Origin: Pseudomonas sp. NFR16
Lineage (GTDB): Bacteria > Pseudomonadota > Gammaproteobacteria > Pseudomonadales > Pseudomonadaceae
Direction of reading: 5' to 3'
Length of the DNA: 64,000 nucleotides
Assembly (NCBI RefSeq): GCF_900108875.1
Contig: NZ_FNYJ01000003.1
Location: forward strand, 21,969 to 85,968
Numbering within the stretch: position 1 is the first letter of the stretch; every line of letters starts with the position of its first letter. Both the position numbers and the translations under genes were made by a program. The notes under the pieces are model-generated. The model saw only the letters and a program-made list of their open reading frames with translations, did no database searches and was not told the DNA's origin. Below are positions 8,021 through 18,150 of this stretch, piece after piece.

Positions 8021-8956
8021 ATGAGCGTCGCGAACGAACCGGTGAATATGGCCGCTGATCCAGGCTTGGCCAGGCTGCGCTGGCAGGGTCTGAAGGTCGC
8101 GCTGGCGACCGTTTTCGTGGTGGCATGCTGGGGTTTCTCCCCCACCGGTATTCGCATCGGTCTCCAAGGCTACGACCCGGGTCATCTGGCGCTGCTGCGG
8201 TTTCTCATCGCCTCGGTGTTCATGGCGCTGATCGCGTCGTCGCTGCGCATTTCTCTCCCGCGCCTCAAGGATTTGCCGCTGCTGGCTGTGCTCGGCTTCT
8301 TCGCCGTCAGCCTGCATCACATCGCACTCAACTTCGGTCAGGCCGGGGTCAGCGCCGGCGCCTCAAGCGTCTTGATCCAGTCGATGCCGCTGTTCACGGC
8401 GCTGCTTGCGCATTTCGTGTTCAAGGAGCGGGTGAGTGCATGGCGCTGGACATGCGTGGCGTGGGGGCTGGTGGGCGTGGCCATTGTCATCACCGGCGAT
8501 CGCGGATTCGGGCACATCGACGTGCGCGGGCTGCTGGTGTTGCTCGCGGCGTTTTCCTGGAGCGTGTACTTCTCGCTGCAAAAGCGCTACAGCCATCGTT
8601 ATGACGGGCTGACGATGGTCTGTTACACGGTCTGGGCGGGGACGGTCTTCCTGCTCGTCTACCTGCCGGGATTGTGGGGCGAGATTCTCAATGCGCCATT
8701 GCGGGTCAACGTTGCCGTGGGGGTATTGGGCTTTTTCCCCAGCGCGCTGGCGTATCTGGCGTGGGCTTATGTGTTGCAGCACATGGAGGTCAGCCGCGCC
8801 TCCATGAGTCTTTACCTGACGCCGCCCATGGCGATTGCCATCGCCTCGGCGCTGCTGGGTGAAATGCCGTCGGCAATGGTCATCGTGGGTTCGATCGTGG
8901 TGCTGAGCAGCGTGCTGGCGCTGAATCTGCGGCGGGAGCGGCGGCTGCCGGGGTAA
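8021..8956 (+). CDS. EamA/DMT-superfamily exporter
   Basis: A 311-residue inner-membrane protein with ten predicted helices arranged as two EamA repeats. The first begins ATVFVVACWGFSPTGIR, the second LVLLAAFSWSVYFSLQKRY, each near the start of a half as in RhtA/YdcZ-type metabolite exporters. ATG 8021 lies 6 bases after AGGAGGAT, which decides the start over an in-frame upstream codon at 7925. Divergent from its probable LysR regulator. Substrates of this family include amino acids and drugs; none can be assigned here. Confidence 0.88.
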   Translation: MSVANEPVNMAADPGLARLRWQGLKVALATVFVVACWGFSPTGIRIGLQGYDPGHLALLRFLIASVFMALIASSLRISLPRLKDLPLLAVLGFFAVSLHHIALNFGQAGVSAGASSVLIQSMPLFTALLAHFVFKERVSAWRWTCVAWGLVGVAIVITGDRGFGHIDVRGLLVLLAAFSWSVYFSLQKRYSHRYDGLTMVCYTVWAGTVFLLVYLPGLWGEILNAPLRVNVAVGVLGFFPSALAYLAWAYVLQHMEVSRASMSLYLTPPMAIAIASALLGEMPSAMVIVGSIVVLSSVLALNLRRERRLPG

Positions 8957-9072
8957 CGGCAACTGGGGATTCGTGACCTGTGCGCAAGATTGTTTTGGGC
9001 TGACCTCTCTTTTTCGTACCGAATCATCGGTCGATACTGAGTCCATCATTCACAGCCAACGGGAGTCACCCT

Positions 9073-9972
9073 ATGAACATTTTCATTACCGGCGCCGCAG
9101 GTTTTATCGGTGGCTCCATCGCAACCGGCCTGGTCCAGAAAGGCCATCACGTCACAGGTCTGGTGCGCAGCGCCGAGCAGGCGCAGGAGCTCAAGGCGTT
9201 GGGTATCGTTGCGGTGGTGGGCACGCTGGACGACAAGGACATTCTGATCGAACAGGCGCGCAAGGCCGATGGCGTGATCAATGCGGCGAGCAGCGACCAT
9301 CGCGGCGCGGTCGAGGCTCTGATCGAAGGCCTGAAGGGGTCGAACAAACCCTTCCTGCATACCAGCGGTTCGAGCATTGTCGGCGACGCATCGGGTGGCA
9401 AAGGCAGTGACAAGATTTACTACGAAGACCAACTGCCCGCCGCGACCCCGGACAAGGCTGCTCGCGTCGCCATCGATGATTTGGTCCTGGCCGCCGCCAA
9501 AGACGGCGTACGCTCGGCTGTCCTGTGCAACACCCTCATTTACGGCCACAGCCTGGGCGTCAATCGTGACAGCGTGCAGTTGCCACGACTGGTCAAACAG
9601 GCGCGCAAGAGCGGGATCGTGCGCCACGTCGGAACGGGCGGCAATATCTGGTCAAACGTTCACATCGACGATGTGGTCGAGGTTTACGCGCTGGCGCTGG
9701 AAAAGAATCCGGCAGGCACGTTCTATTTCGTCGAAAGCGGCGAAGCATCCTTCCTCGACATGAGCAACGCGATCGCCAAGGCCATGGGGCTCGGCACGGC
9801 GCAAGACTGGCCGCTGAAGGACGCCGAAGCCGAATGGGGCTACGAGATGGCCAATTACGGGTTGGGCTCCAACAGTCGCGTGCGTGGCAAGCATGCTCGG
9901 GAGTTGCTGGGTTGGGTGCCGAAACGCACGTCGGTGATCGACTGGATCGAGCACGACATGATCAAAGCCTGA
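9073..9972 (+). CDS. NAD(P)-dependent epimerase/dehydratase (atypical SDR)
   Basis: A 299-residue Rossmann-fold protein. GAAGFIGGSIATGLVQKGH at residues 7-25 is the dinucleotide-binding loop; VHIDDVVEVYALALEK near 198 is typical of extended/atypical SDRs. A clear YxxxK catalytic pair is not evident, which puts it among atypical SDRs (NmrA/YwnB-like or dehydratase-like). A Shine-Dalgarno GGGAG lies before the ATG. Monocistronic, followed by a strong terminator. The reaction cannot be assigned. Confidence 0.8.
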   Translation: MNIFITGAAGFIGGSIATGLVQKGHHVTGLVRSAEQAQELKALGIVAVVGTLDDKDILIEQARKADGVINAASSDHRGAVEALIEGLKGSNKPFLHTSGSSIVGDASGGKGSDKIYYEDQLPAATPDKAARVAIDDLVLAAAKDGVRSAVLCNTLIYGHSLGVNRDSVQLPRLVKQARKSGIVRHVGTGGNIWSNVHIDDVVEVYALALEKNPAGTFYFVESGEASFLDMSNAIAKAMGLGTAQDWPLKDAEAEWGYEMANYGLGSNSRVRGKHARELLGWVPKRTSVIDWIEHDMIKA

Positions 9973-10013
9973 TCCTGCGATCTTCAAAGCGTGTTGTGAG
10001 CGCTACGCAGGAT

Positions 10014-10045
10014 AACGGCCACCTTTGGGTGGCCGTTTGCGTTTG
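10014..10045 (+). terminator. Rho-independent terminator after the SDR gene
   Basis: AACGGCCACC (10014-10023), TTTG loop, GGTGGCCGTT (10028-10037), then a T-rich tail. A perfect 10-bp stem 40 bases after the SDR stop. Confidence 0.85.
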
Positions 10046-10148
10046 CGGGAAGTTTCATCATTAATGAGGAGTCGTACCGTTAGTCTCGACAGCCATTGGA
10101 CAGCCCGTCTGACACAAGCTGTCGCCGCCCGCCTACAAAGGATGCCTT

Positions 10149-11816
10149 ATGCGAGTCGTGACCCTGAAAACCCTCGCCCTTGCGGTGATCTTTGCCGCCA
10201 GTTCACCGGTTTATGCCATCGCGCTGGAGGGCGGCGCCGTTGCCGCACCGGACCAATACGGCGCTGAAGTCGCCGCACAGATCCTCAGGAAAGGCGGCAA
10301 CGCAGTCGACGCCGCAGTCGCCACCGCTTTCACCCTCGCAGTGACCTATCCCGAAGCCGGGAACATTGGTGGCGGCGGATTCATGACCCTGTTCATCAAA
10401 GGCAAGCCGTACTTTCTCGACTACCGCGAAACCGCGCCCAAGGCCGCTTCGCGCGACATGTATCTGGATGCCAAGGGCGAGGTGATTCCAGGCATGAGCC
10501 TGGTAGGCGCGCGAGCGAGCGGGGTGCCCGGTACGGTCATGGGGCTATGGGAAGCGCATCGCAAGTTTGGCAAGCTGAAATGGGCCGAGCTTCTGACGCC
10601 GGCGATCGGCTACGCCAGGAACGGCTTTACCGTGGCGGACAAGCAATACCTGTACGGCGCCGAAGCCATCAAGCAACTGAACGGCAAGACCAATTTCGGC
10701 GACTATTTCGGCAACATGAAGGCGGGCGAAATCTTCCGTCAGCCCGAGCTGGCCAAGACCCTTGAGCGCATCGCAAACAAAGGCGCCGACGAGTTCTATA
10801 AAGGTGAGACCGCTGACCTGCTGGTTGCGCAGATGCAGAGCGACAACGGGCTGATCACCCGGCAGGATCTGGCCGATTACAAAGCGGTGTGGCGCAAACC
10901 GTTGCGCGTCAATTTCGACGGCAACACCCTGTACACAGCGCCGCTGCCGAGCTCAGGCGGTGTGGCGCTCGCGCAACTGATCGGCATCAAGCAACAGCTG
11001 AGCGACGATTTCAAAGGCGTGCCGCTCAATTCGGCGCGCTATGTTCACCTGCTCGCGGAAATCGAAAAGCGCGTGTTCGCCGACCGTGCCAACTATCTGG
11101 GCGACCCGGATTTCTCCCAGGCGCCGGTCAGCCAGTTGACCGACCATACCTACCTCGTCCAGCGCGCCCATGAGGTGAACCCGAACGCCATTTCACCCAC
11201 CGAAAACGTCAAAGCAGGGCTTGAATCGCATCAGACCACGCACTTTTCCATCGTTGATTCCAGAGGCGATGCGGTCAGCAATACGTACACGCTGAACTGG
11301 GATTACGGCAGCGGCGTCGTCGTCAAAGGCGCGGGCTTTCTGATGAACGATGAAATGGATGATTTCAGTGCCAAACCGGGCGTTGCGAATGCTTTCGGCG
11401 TGGTCGGAGGCGACGCCAATGCCATCGAGCCGGGCAAGCGCATGCTGTCATCGATGAGCCCGAGCCTGGTGACCCGCGACGGCGCCGTTACGCTGGTGCT
11501 GGGGACGCCGGGCGGCTCGCGAATTTTCACCACGGTGTTTCAGGTGTTGAACAACATTTACGATTTCCGCATGCCATTGAAAGACGCCGTCGCGGCGCAG
11601 CGCGTGCATCATCAATTGCTGCCGAAGGACACGATTTTCACCGAGAAATTTGCCCCGATGCCTGAACCTGTCGCCAACGAGCTGAAGGCCATGGGGTATA
11701 CGATCAAGGATCAAGGCTGGTCGATGGGCAACGTGCAGGCGATCAGGATCAACGGCACCAAAGTCGAAACGGCGTCCGACCCGCGAGGGCGCGGCGTGGG
11801 GATGGTGGTGAAGTAA
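10149..11816 (+). CDS. ggt: Gamma-glutamyltransferase (periplasmic)
   Basis: N-terminal-nucleophile hydrolase that cleaves gamma-glutamyl amides such as glutathione and transfers or releases the glutamyl group. 555 residues. A signal peptide (LALAVIFAASSPVYA, cut near residue 23) sends it to the periplasm. The self-cleavage and catalytic threonine lies in HQTTHFSIVDSRGDAVSNT (near residue 360), which splits the proenzyme into large and small subunits; GGSRIFTTVFQVLNN in the small subunit is also conserved. AAAGGA precedes the ATG. It probably helps recover cysteine and glutamate from external glutathione. Faces prfC across a long palindromic repeat. Confidence 0.92.
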   Translation: MRVVTLKTLALAVIFAASSPVYAIALEGGAVAAPDQYGAEVAAQILRKGGNAVDAAVATAFTLAVTYPEAGNIGGGGFMTLFIKGKPYFLDYRETAPKAASRDMYLDAKGEVIPGMSLVGARASGVPGTVMGLWEAHRKFGKLKWAELLTPAIGYARNGFTVADKQYLYGAEAIKQLNGKTNFGDYFGNMKAGEIFRQPELAKTLERIANKGADEFYKGETADLLVAQMQSDNGLITRQDLADYKAVWRKPLRVNFDGNTLYTAPLPSSGGVALAQLIGIKQQLSDDFKGVPLNSARYVHLLAEIEKRVFADRANYLGDPDFSQAPVSQLTDHTYLVQRAHEVNPNAISPTENVKAGLESHQTTHFSIVDSRGDAVSNTYTLNWDYGSGVVVKGAGFLMNDEMDDFSAKPGVANAFGVVGGDANAIEPGKRMLSSMSPSLVTRDGAVTLVLGTPGGSRIFTTVFQVLNNIYDFRMPLKDAVAAQRVHHQLLPKDTIFTEKFAPMPEPVANELKAMGYTIKDQGWSMGNVQAIRINGTKVETASDPRGRGVGMVVK

Positions 11817-11861
11817 CTATCGTTTCGCTCTCAGGGCAAAGGCGTTGGTCACCCATTACAT

Positions 11862-11970
11862 GATCGTTCCCACGCTCTGCGTGGGAATGCATCCTGGACG
11901 CTCCGCGTCCCGCAGTAGGATGACGCGGAGCGTCACGGTCGGCATTCCCACGCGGAGCGTGGGAACGATC
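11862..11970. repeat. Long imperfect palindrome (GTTCCCACGC...GCGTGGGAAC type)
   Basis: GATCGTTCCCACGC at 11862-11875 is mirrored by GCGTGGGAACGATC ending at 11970. Further nested complementary blocks (GTGGGAATGC with GGCATTCCCAC; GACGCTCCGCGTC with GACGCGGAGCGTC) make nearly the whole 109 bases self-complementary. This is a repeat class seen in many Pseudomonas genomes. Between convergent ggt and prfC it could end transcription from both sides. Confidence 0.88.
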
Positions 11971-11990
11971 ACCAACAGCACTAGCGCATC

Positions 11991-13574
<1,584 letters not shown>

Positions 13575-13908
13575 GGGAAATCGCCCGAGAGGTGATTCAA
13601 AAAAGGGCGGCGATTATAGCTCAACTCGATGCGATAACCGAACCGTTCAGTCGATCAGGGGTGGCCAGACAGCACCCCACGTGGGAACCTTTGCGGTTGT
13701 GGAGACGTCCACTCCCAGGCAATGCAAAGCGCCAAGGGCTGCAAAATCAGCAAGTTAGCTTGACGAAGCTGCGCTCATGGCTTGTGTCTTCGCCGAGGTT
13801 CAACCCTTTCCGGCGATCCACCCGCTGCTCTTCGCGAACGTCCGCTGACGTCCTGAACAGGTTCCGTCACTCGCCAGACGTTCGCCGACTGAAATAAGGA
13901 GTCCGCCT
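13575..13908. promoter_or_regulatory. Divergent intergenic region prfC / osmoprotectant operon
   Basis: A 334-base gap between divergent genes that must contain both promoters. No repeat, small gene or recognisable operator stands out. AAGGAG lies 7 bases before the GTG start of the ABC operon. Confidence 0.5.
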
Positions 13909-14622
13909 GTGGCTAATCGCTATGGCAAGGGGCTATTGGGAGGTGCGATTGTCGTCGTGCTTCTGGCCCTGCTGATCCAGTGGATCGGCATCAGTACCCT
14001 CAAGCAGTATCAGGATGATCTGCTGTTTTACCTGCAAGCCCACGTGGTGCTTGTACTTGCATCGATGCTGGCGGCACTGGTGGTCGGAATTCCGACTGGC
14101 ATTGTCTTGAGCCGACCGAACATGGTTGGCCGCGCCGAACGCTTCATGCAGATCTTCAACATCGGTAACACCGTTCCTCCTCTTGCGGTTCTGGCCATTG
14201 CTCTGGGCATCCTGGGCATCGGCAGCGGACCTGCGATCTTCGCGCTGTTCCTCGCCTCGTTGCTGCCGATCGTGCGCAACACATACGAAGGCCTCAAAAA
14301 CGTCCAGGGCTCTCTCAAAGAAGCGGCCACCGGCATCGGCATGACGCCTCGTCAGGTGCTGTGGCGTGTCGAGCTGCCCAATGCGGTGCCAATCATCGTC
14401 GGCGGCGTGCGGGTGGCACTGGCGATCAACGTCGGCACCGCACCGCTGGCGTTTCTGATCGGCGCCAACAGCCTTGGCAGCCTGATCTTCCCCGGCATTG
14501 CCCTGAACAACCAGCCACAGCTCGTGCTGGGCGCTGCGTGTACCGCGCTGCTGGCCCTGTTACTCGACGGCGCCGTGACCCTGGCGAGTCGCCTCTGGCT
14601 GGAACGTGGCCTGGCTCGCTGA
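13909..14622 (+). CDS. Osmoprotectant/quaternary-amine ABC transporter permease (first)
   Basis: A 237-residue inner-membrane permease of the OpuC/YehY/OsmU group, which imports glycine betaine, choline or carnitine. Hydrophobic helices surround the conserved cytoplasmic loop EAATGIGMTPRQVLWRVELP (EAA motif that contacts the ATPase). It starts at a GTG 7 bases after AAGGAG. First gene of a four-gene operon: permease, binding protein, permease, ATPase. From memory, P. aeruginosa opuC runs ATPase-permease-binding protein-permease, so this order is a rotated version. Confidence 0.88.
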   Translation: MANRYGKGLLGGAIVVVLLALLIQWIGISTLKQYQDDLLFYLQAHVVLVLASMLAALVVGIPTGIVLSRPNMVGRAERFMQIFNIGNTVPPLAVLAIALGILGIGSGPAIFALFLASLLPIVRNTYEGLKNVQGSLKEAATGIGMTPRQVLWRVELPNAVPIIVGGVRVALAINVGTAPLAFLIGANSLGSLIFPGIALNNQPQLVLGAACTALLALLLDGAVTLASRLWLERGLAR

Positions 14623-14648
14623 GCCGCCGCGCTGAAGAAGGAATTGGA

Positions 14649-15608
14649 ATGAAGAAGTTATGCACACTCATCGCAGGCGCGGGCCTGCTGCTGGCGGGGT
14701 TCGCCCAGGCGGCGGAAATGCCTGTCCTGCGCATCGGCGCCCGGGTATTCACCGAGCAGACCATCCTCGCCGAACTGACCGCGCAATACCTGCGCGACAA
14801 GGGCTATCAGGTGCAGATCACCGGGGGGCTGGGCAGCAACCTTGCGCGCAGTGCGCAGGAATCCGGCCAGCTGGACATGCTCTGGGAGTACACCGGCGTG
14901 TCATTGGTGGCCTACAACCATGTCGATGAAAAGCTCGACAGCGAACAGACCTATCAGCGCGTAAAGGATCTGGACGCTAAAAAGGGCCTGGTCTGGCTGT
15001 CCCCCTCGAAGTTCAACAACACCTACGCGCTGGCGCTGCCGGACAAGGTTGCCAAAGCGTATCCACAGATCAACAACGTTTCCCAACTGACAACCTTGCT
15101 CAAGGATGAGGCGAAGGAGAGTCATATCGTCGCGCTCGACACCGAGTTCGCCAACCGATCCGACGGGCTGGTGGGCATGGTCAAGCACTACGACATGAAC
15201 CTGAGCCGTGAAAACACTCGTCAGATGGATGCCGGTCTCGTCTACACCGCGCTGCGTAACGGGCAAGTGTTCGCAGGTCTGGTCTACACCACGGACGGAC
15301 GACTCAATGCGTTCAAACTCAAGGTGCTGGACGATGACAAGCACTACTTCCCCGATTACACCGCCGCGCCCGTGATCCGCAAGGAATATCTGGACCAGCA
15401 CCCGCAACTGGCCGAACAGCTCAAGCCGCTGGCTGCGCTGCTGGATAACCAGACAATGATCGATCTGAACGCGCGCGTGGATGTCGATCACGAAAGTCCT
15501 ACCGTCGTGGCTGCCGATTTCCTGCGAAGCCACCCGATCAATCCATCCTCCGAAAGCGTGCCGATCAGGCAGACGCCGGTCGAAAAGCAACAGGAGGAGA
15601 AACTATGA
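14649..15608 (+). CDS. Osmoprotectant ABC transporter substrate-binding protein
   Basis: Periplasmic quaternary-amine-binding protein of the OpuAC/OsmF (YehZ) type, 319 residues. A cleavable signal peptide (LIAGAGLLLAGFAQA, cut near residue 21) is followed by the mature domain: LRIGARVFTEQTILAELTAQ, then GGLGSNLARSAQESGQLDM and WEYTGVSLVAY, the family ligand-site segments. ATG 14649 is chosen because it gives the signal peptide directly; AAGGAATTGGA lies just upstream. Its end overlaps the next gene by ATGA. The compound bound (betaine, choline, carnitine or other) is not readable. Confidence 0.88.
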   Translation: MKKLCTLIAGAGLLLAGFAQAAEMPVLRIGARVFTEQTILAELTAQYLRDKGYQVQITGGLGSNLARSAQESGQLDMLWEYTGVSLVAYNHVDEKLDSEQTYQRVKDLDAKKGLVWLSPSKFNNTYALALPDKVAKAYPQINNVSQLTTLLKDEAKESHIVALDTEFANRSDGLVGMVKHYDMNLSRENTRQMDAGLVYTALRNGQVFAGLVYTTDGRLNAFKLKVLDDDKHYFPDYTAAPVIRKEYLDQHPQLAEQLKPLAALLDNQTMIDLNARVDVDHESPTVVAADFLRSHPINPSSESVPIRQTPVEKQQEEKL

Positions 15609-16258
15609 GCTTTCTCAGCGCCTTCTCCCATCTGGACTGGAATCAGGTCATGCACCTGACCTTGCAACACATCGCGCTGGTGGGCATCGCGGTGTCGCTG
15701 GCGATCCTCGTCGGCGTGCCGCTGGGCGTGTTCATGACACGCTTCCCGGTTTTGGCCGGCCCGCTGCAAGCCAGCGCCACGGTGCTGCTGACCATCCCGT
15801 CGATCGCCCTGTTCGGCCTGTTGCTGCCGTTCTATTCCAAGTTCGGCCAAGGGCTTGGCCCGATGCCGGCGATCACGGCGGTGTTCCTGTACTCGCTGCT
15901 GCCCATCATGCGCAACACCTATCTTGCGCTGACCGGCGTCGAACCCGGTATTCGCGAGGCCGCCAAAGGCATCGGCATGACTTTCAGCCAGCGCCTGCGC
16001 ATGGTCGAACTGCCGATCGCCGTGCCTGTGATCCTCGCCGGCGTGCGCACCGCCGTGGTCATGAACATCGGCGTCATGACCATTGCCGCCACGATCGGCG
16101 CTGGCGGTCTGGGCGTACTCATCCTCGCTTCCATCAGCCGCAGCGACATGTCGATGCTGATCGTCGGCGCCGTACTGGTCAGTATTCTAGCCATCTTCGC
16201 CGACCTGCTTCTGCAATGGCTGCAACGCTCGCTGACTCCAAAAGGATTGCTCAAATGA
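15605..16258 (+). CDS. Osmoprotectant ABC transporter permease (second)
   Basis: A 217-residue permease with about six helices and the EAA loop EAAKGIGMTFSQRLRMVELP near residue 117, almost identical to that of the first permease, so the two form a heterodimeric channel. Its ATG overlaps the binding-protein stop and its own stop overlaps the ATPase start, both as ATGA, showing tight translational coupling. Confidence 0.9.
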   Translation: MSFLSAFSHLDWNQVMHLTLQHIALVGIAVSLAILVGVPLGVFMTRFPVLAGPLQASATVLLTIPSIALFGLLLPFYSKFGQGLGPMPAITAVFLYSLLPIMRNTYLALTGVEPGIREAAKGIGMTFSQRLRMVELPIAVPVILAGVRTAVVMNIGVMTIAATIGAGGLGVLILASISRSDMSMLIVGAVLVSILAIFADLLLQWLQRSLTPKGLLK

Positions 16259-17439
16259 TCGCTAAACAAATGATTGAACTGCAGAACCTCAGCAAGACCT
16301 TTCAAAGCAACGGCAAAGAAGTCAAAGCCGTCGACTCGGTGAGCCTGACCGTCAACGAAGGCGAGATCTGTGTGTTCCTCGGCCCGTCCGGCTGCGGCAA
16401 AAGTACGACGCTGAAAATGATCAACCGCCTGATCATGCCCACCTCCGGCAAAGTCCTGATCAACGGCGAAGACACCACCGGCCTGGATGAAGTGACCCTG
16501 CGCCGGAACATCGGCTACGTGATCCAGCAGATCGGCCTGTTCCCGAACATGACCATCGAAGAAAACATCGTGGTGGTGCCCAAGCTGCTCGGCTGGGACA
16601 AGCAGAAATGCCACGACCGTGCGCGTGAACTGATGAGCATGATCAAGCTGGAGCCCAAGCAATATCTGCATCGCTATCCGCGCGAGCTGTCCGGTGGTCA
16701 GCAACAGCGCATCGGCGTGATCCGGGCGCTGGCCGCCGACGCCCCTTTGCTGCTGATGGACGAGCCGTTTGGCGCGGTCGACCCGATCAACCGCGAGATG
16801 ATCCAGAACGAGTTCTTCGAGATGCAACGCGCGCTGAACAAGACCGTGATCATGGTCAGCCACGACATCGACGAAGCCATCAAACTGGGTGACAAGATCG
16901 CGATTTTCCGCGCCGGCAAGTTGCTGCAGATCGACCACCCGGACACTCTGCTGGCGCACCCGGCGGACGATTTCGTCAGCAACTTCGTGGGGCAGGACAG
17001 CACGCTCAAGCGACTGCTGTTGGTCAAGGCCGAAGACGCCGCCGACAACGCGCCATCGGTCAGCCCGGAAACGCCGGTGGCCGACGCCCTGGAAACCATG
17101 GACGAACAGGATCGCCGGTACGTCGTGGTCACCGATGGCGAGAACAAAGCGATGGGCTACGTGCGGCGCCGCGACCTGCACCGCCAGAGCGGCACCTGCG
17201 AGCAATACCTGCGCCCGTTCAACGCCACGGCGGCCTACGACGAACACCTGCGCATCCTTCTGTCGCGCATGTACGAATTCAACCGCTCGTGGCTACCGGT
17301 ACTGGACGCCGAAAACGTATTCCTGGGTGAAGTGACCCAGGAGTCGATCGCCGCCTACCTGAGCTCCGGCCAGTCCCGCGGGAAGAAGACCAGCATCGTT
17401 TCCCCAGCGGAGGTGGCGGAGCAGGCGGCGTCGGTTTGA
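16255..17439 (+). CDS. Osmoprotectant ABC transporter ATPase with CBS domains
   Basis: A 394-residue ABC ATPase of the ProV/OpuCA family. Walker A GPSGCGKSTT near residue 42, Q-loop YVIQQIGLFPN, signature LSGGQQQRIGV, Walker B LLLMDEPFG and the H-loop SHDIDEA are all intact. A C-terminal pair of CBS-like repeats (about residues 255-375) follows, the module that senses ionic strength or cyclic nucleotides in relatives and switches transport on. Start at 16255 is fixed by the ATGA overlap with the permease. Last gene of the operon. Confidence 0.92.
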   Translation: MIAKQMIELQNLSKTFQSNGKEVKAVDSVSLTVNEGEICVFLGPSGCGKSTTLKMINRLIMPTSGKVLINGEDTTGLDEVTLRRNIGYVIQQIGLFPNMTIEENIVVVPKLLGWDKQKCHDRARELMSMIKLEPKQYLHRYPRELSGGQQQRIGVIRALAADAPLLLMDEPFGAVDPINREMIQNEFFEMQRALNKTVIMVSHDIDEAIKLGDKIAIFRAGKLLQIDHPDTLLAHPADDFVSNFVGQDSTLKRLLLVKAEDAADNAPSVSPETPVADALETMDEQDRRYVVVTDGENKAMGYVRRRDLHRQSGTCEQYLRPFNATAAYDEHLRILLSRMYEFNRSWLPVLDAENVFLGEVTQESIAAYLSSGQSRGKKTSIVSPAEVAEQAASV

Positions 17440-17492
17440 TATAGCGAGGTCAGTGCGTTTTCTTGCGCCTGACCTGCCGCGTTCGCAAATAT

Positions 17493-17536
17493 ATTCGCTC
17501 CCACAGGTGGAGAATCTTCCACGTGTGTGAGCGAAT
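17493..17536. repeat. REP-like hairpin
   Basis: ATTCGCTCCCACA (17493-17505) pairs with TGTGTGAGCGAAT (17524-17536), a Pseudomonas short palindromic repeat type. It lies just after the osmoprotectant operon and may end or protect its message. Confidence 0.65.
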
Positions 17537-17656
17537 TAAGAACGGTGGTGGCCGTGACAGCTCGCGAATGACCCTCCTCCAGCATTAGCCAGTTTCATGC
17601 CGCTTGAACGTTACGTGTCGGCGGCGAATGAAATAATTTCGGGCAAGAGATTCATT

Positions 17657-18119
17657 TCATTCTCTGGAAGCGGGGTCGAGCTGCGTCAACGTAATCCGGT
17701 AGTTTCTCAACTGATTCTCTTCCCCGACATACTCTTTGCTGAAGTAACGGTAGACAGCACCTTTAACTGTTATGGCAATGCCGTTTGGCGTGTCTTGAAT
17801 GGAGACATCCTTCAGCTCGCTGTCTGTGATCAGAAATTCACTCGCCTTATTAAGTCTGTCGAGTATCTCTGAGTCGTTGCCCTCTAGGGGCCCGCTGATA
17901 AAAAAACCTCAACGTGTCCACGTCAGTGGCCATCGCCCCATACCGTGTGACGTATAACCACTCACCTTGGGGGAGTTCCCGTTTCAGGACTAATTCATCG
18001 GCATCCGTGCCGATGTCGGATAAAGCGCCAAACAATGTCTTGATCACCAGAACTGTCACTAGAATCCAGAAAGCTTTCCTGTAGCTGAATTCAAACTTAG
18101 TAGCCTTTGGACTGTGCAT
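17657..18119 (-). pseudogene. Frameshifted membrane-anchored small protein (DUF6201-like)
   Basis: The first frame (18119 to about 17850, 89 codons) starts with a single membrane helix (WILVTVLVIKTLFGAL) and a soluble segment LPQGEWLYVTRYGAMATDVD, then breaks. Just before the break is a run of seven T on the minus strand (A7 at 17900-17906). Removing one base joins it to a second open frame that runs with normal composition to a TGA at 17657-17659, giving a 153-residue protein with segments such as EFLITDSELKDV and YRITLTQLDPASRE. This resembles a small membrane-anchored family I know as DUF6201; the name is uncertain. It could be a sequencing error, a true pseudogene or a slippage switch. 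No partner gene is evident. Less GC-rich than its neighbours. Confidence 0.7.
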
Positions 18120-18139
18120 ACAAGGTCTCGATCATTACC

Positions 18140-18150
18140 GGGGGGGGGGG
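18140..18150. repeat. Poly-G tract (11 G)
   Basis: Eleven consecutive G on the plus strand (C on the minus strand), 21-31 bases upstream of the ATG of the frameshifted gene at 18119. Tracts this long are unusual in Pseudomonas and prone to slipped-strand change; here it would sit in the promoter or leader of that gene. Confidence 0.9.

Noticed and set aside
15481..16254. In-frame upstream extension of the osmoprotectant ATPase
   Set aside because: It runs through the permease gene in another frame; the ATGA overlap at 16255 and the domain start fix the true beginning.
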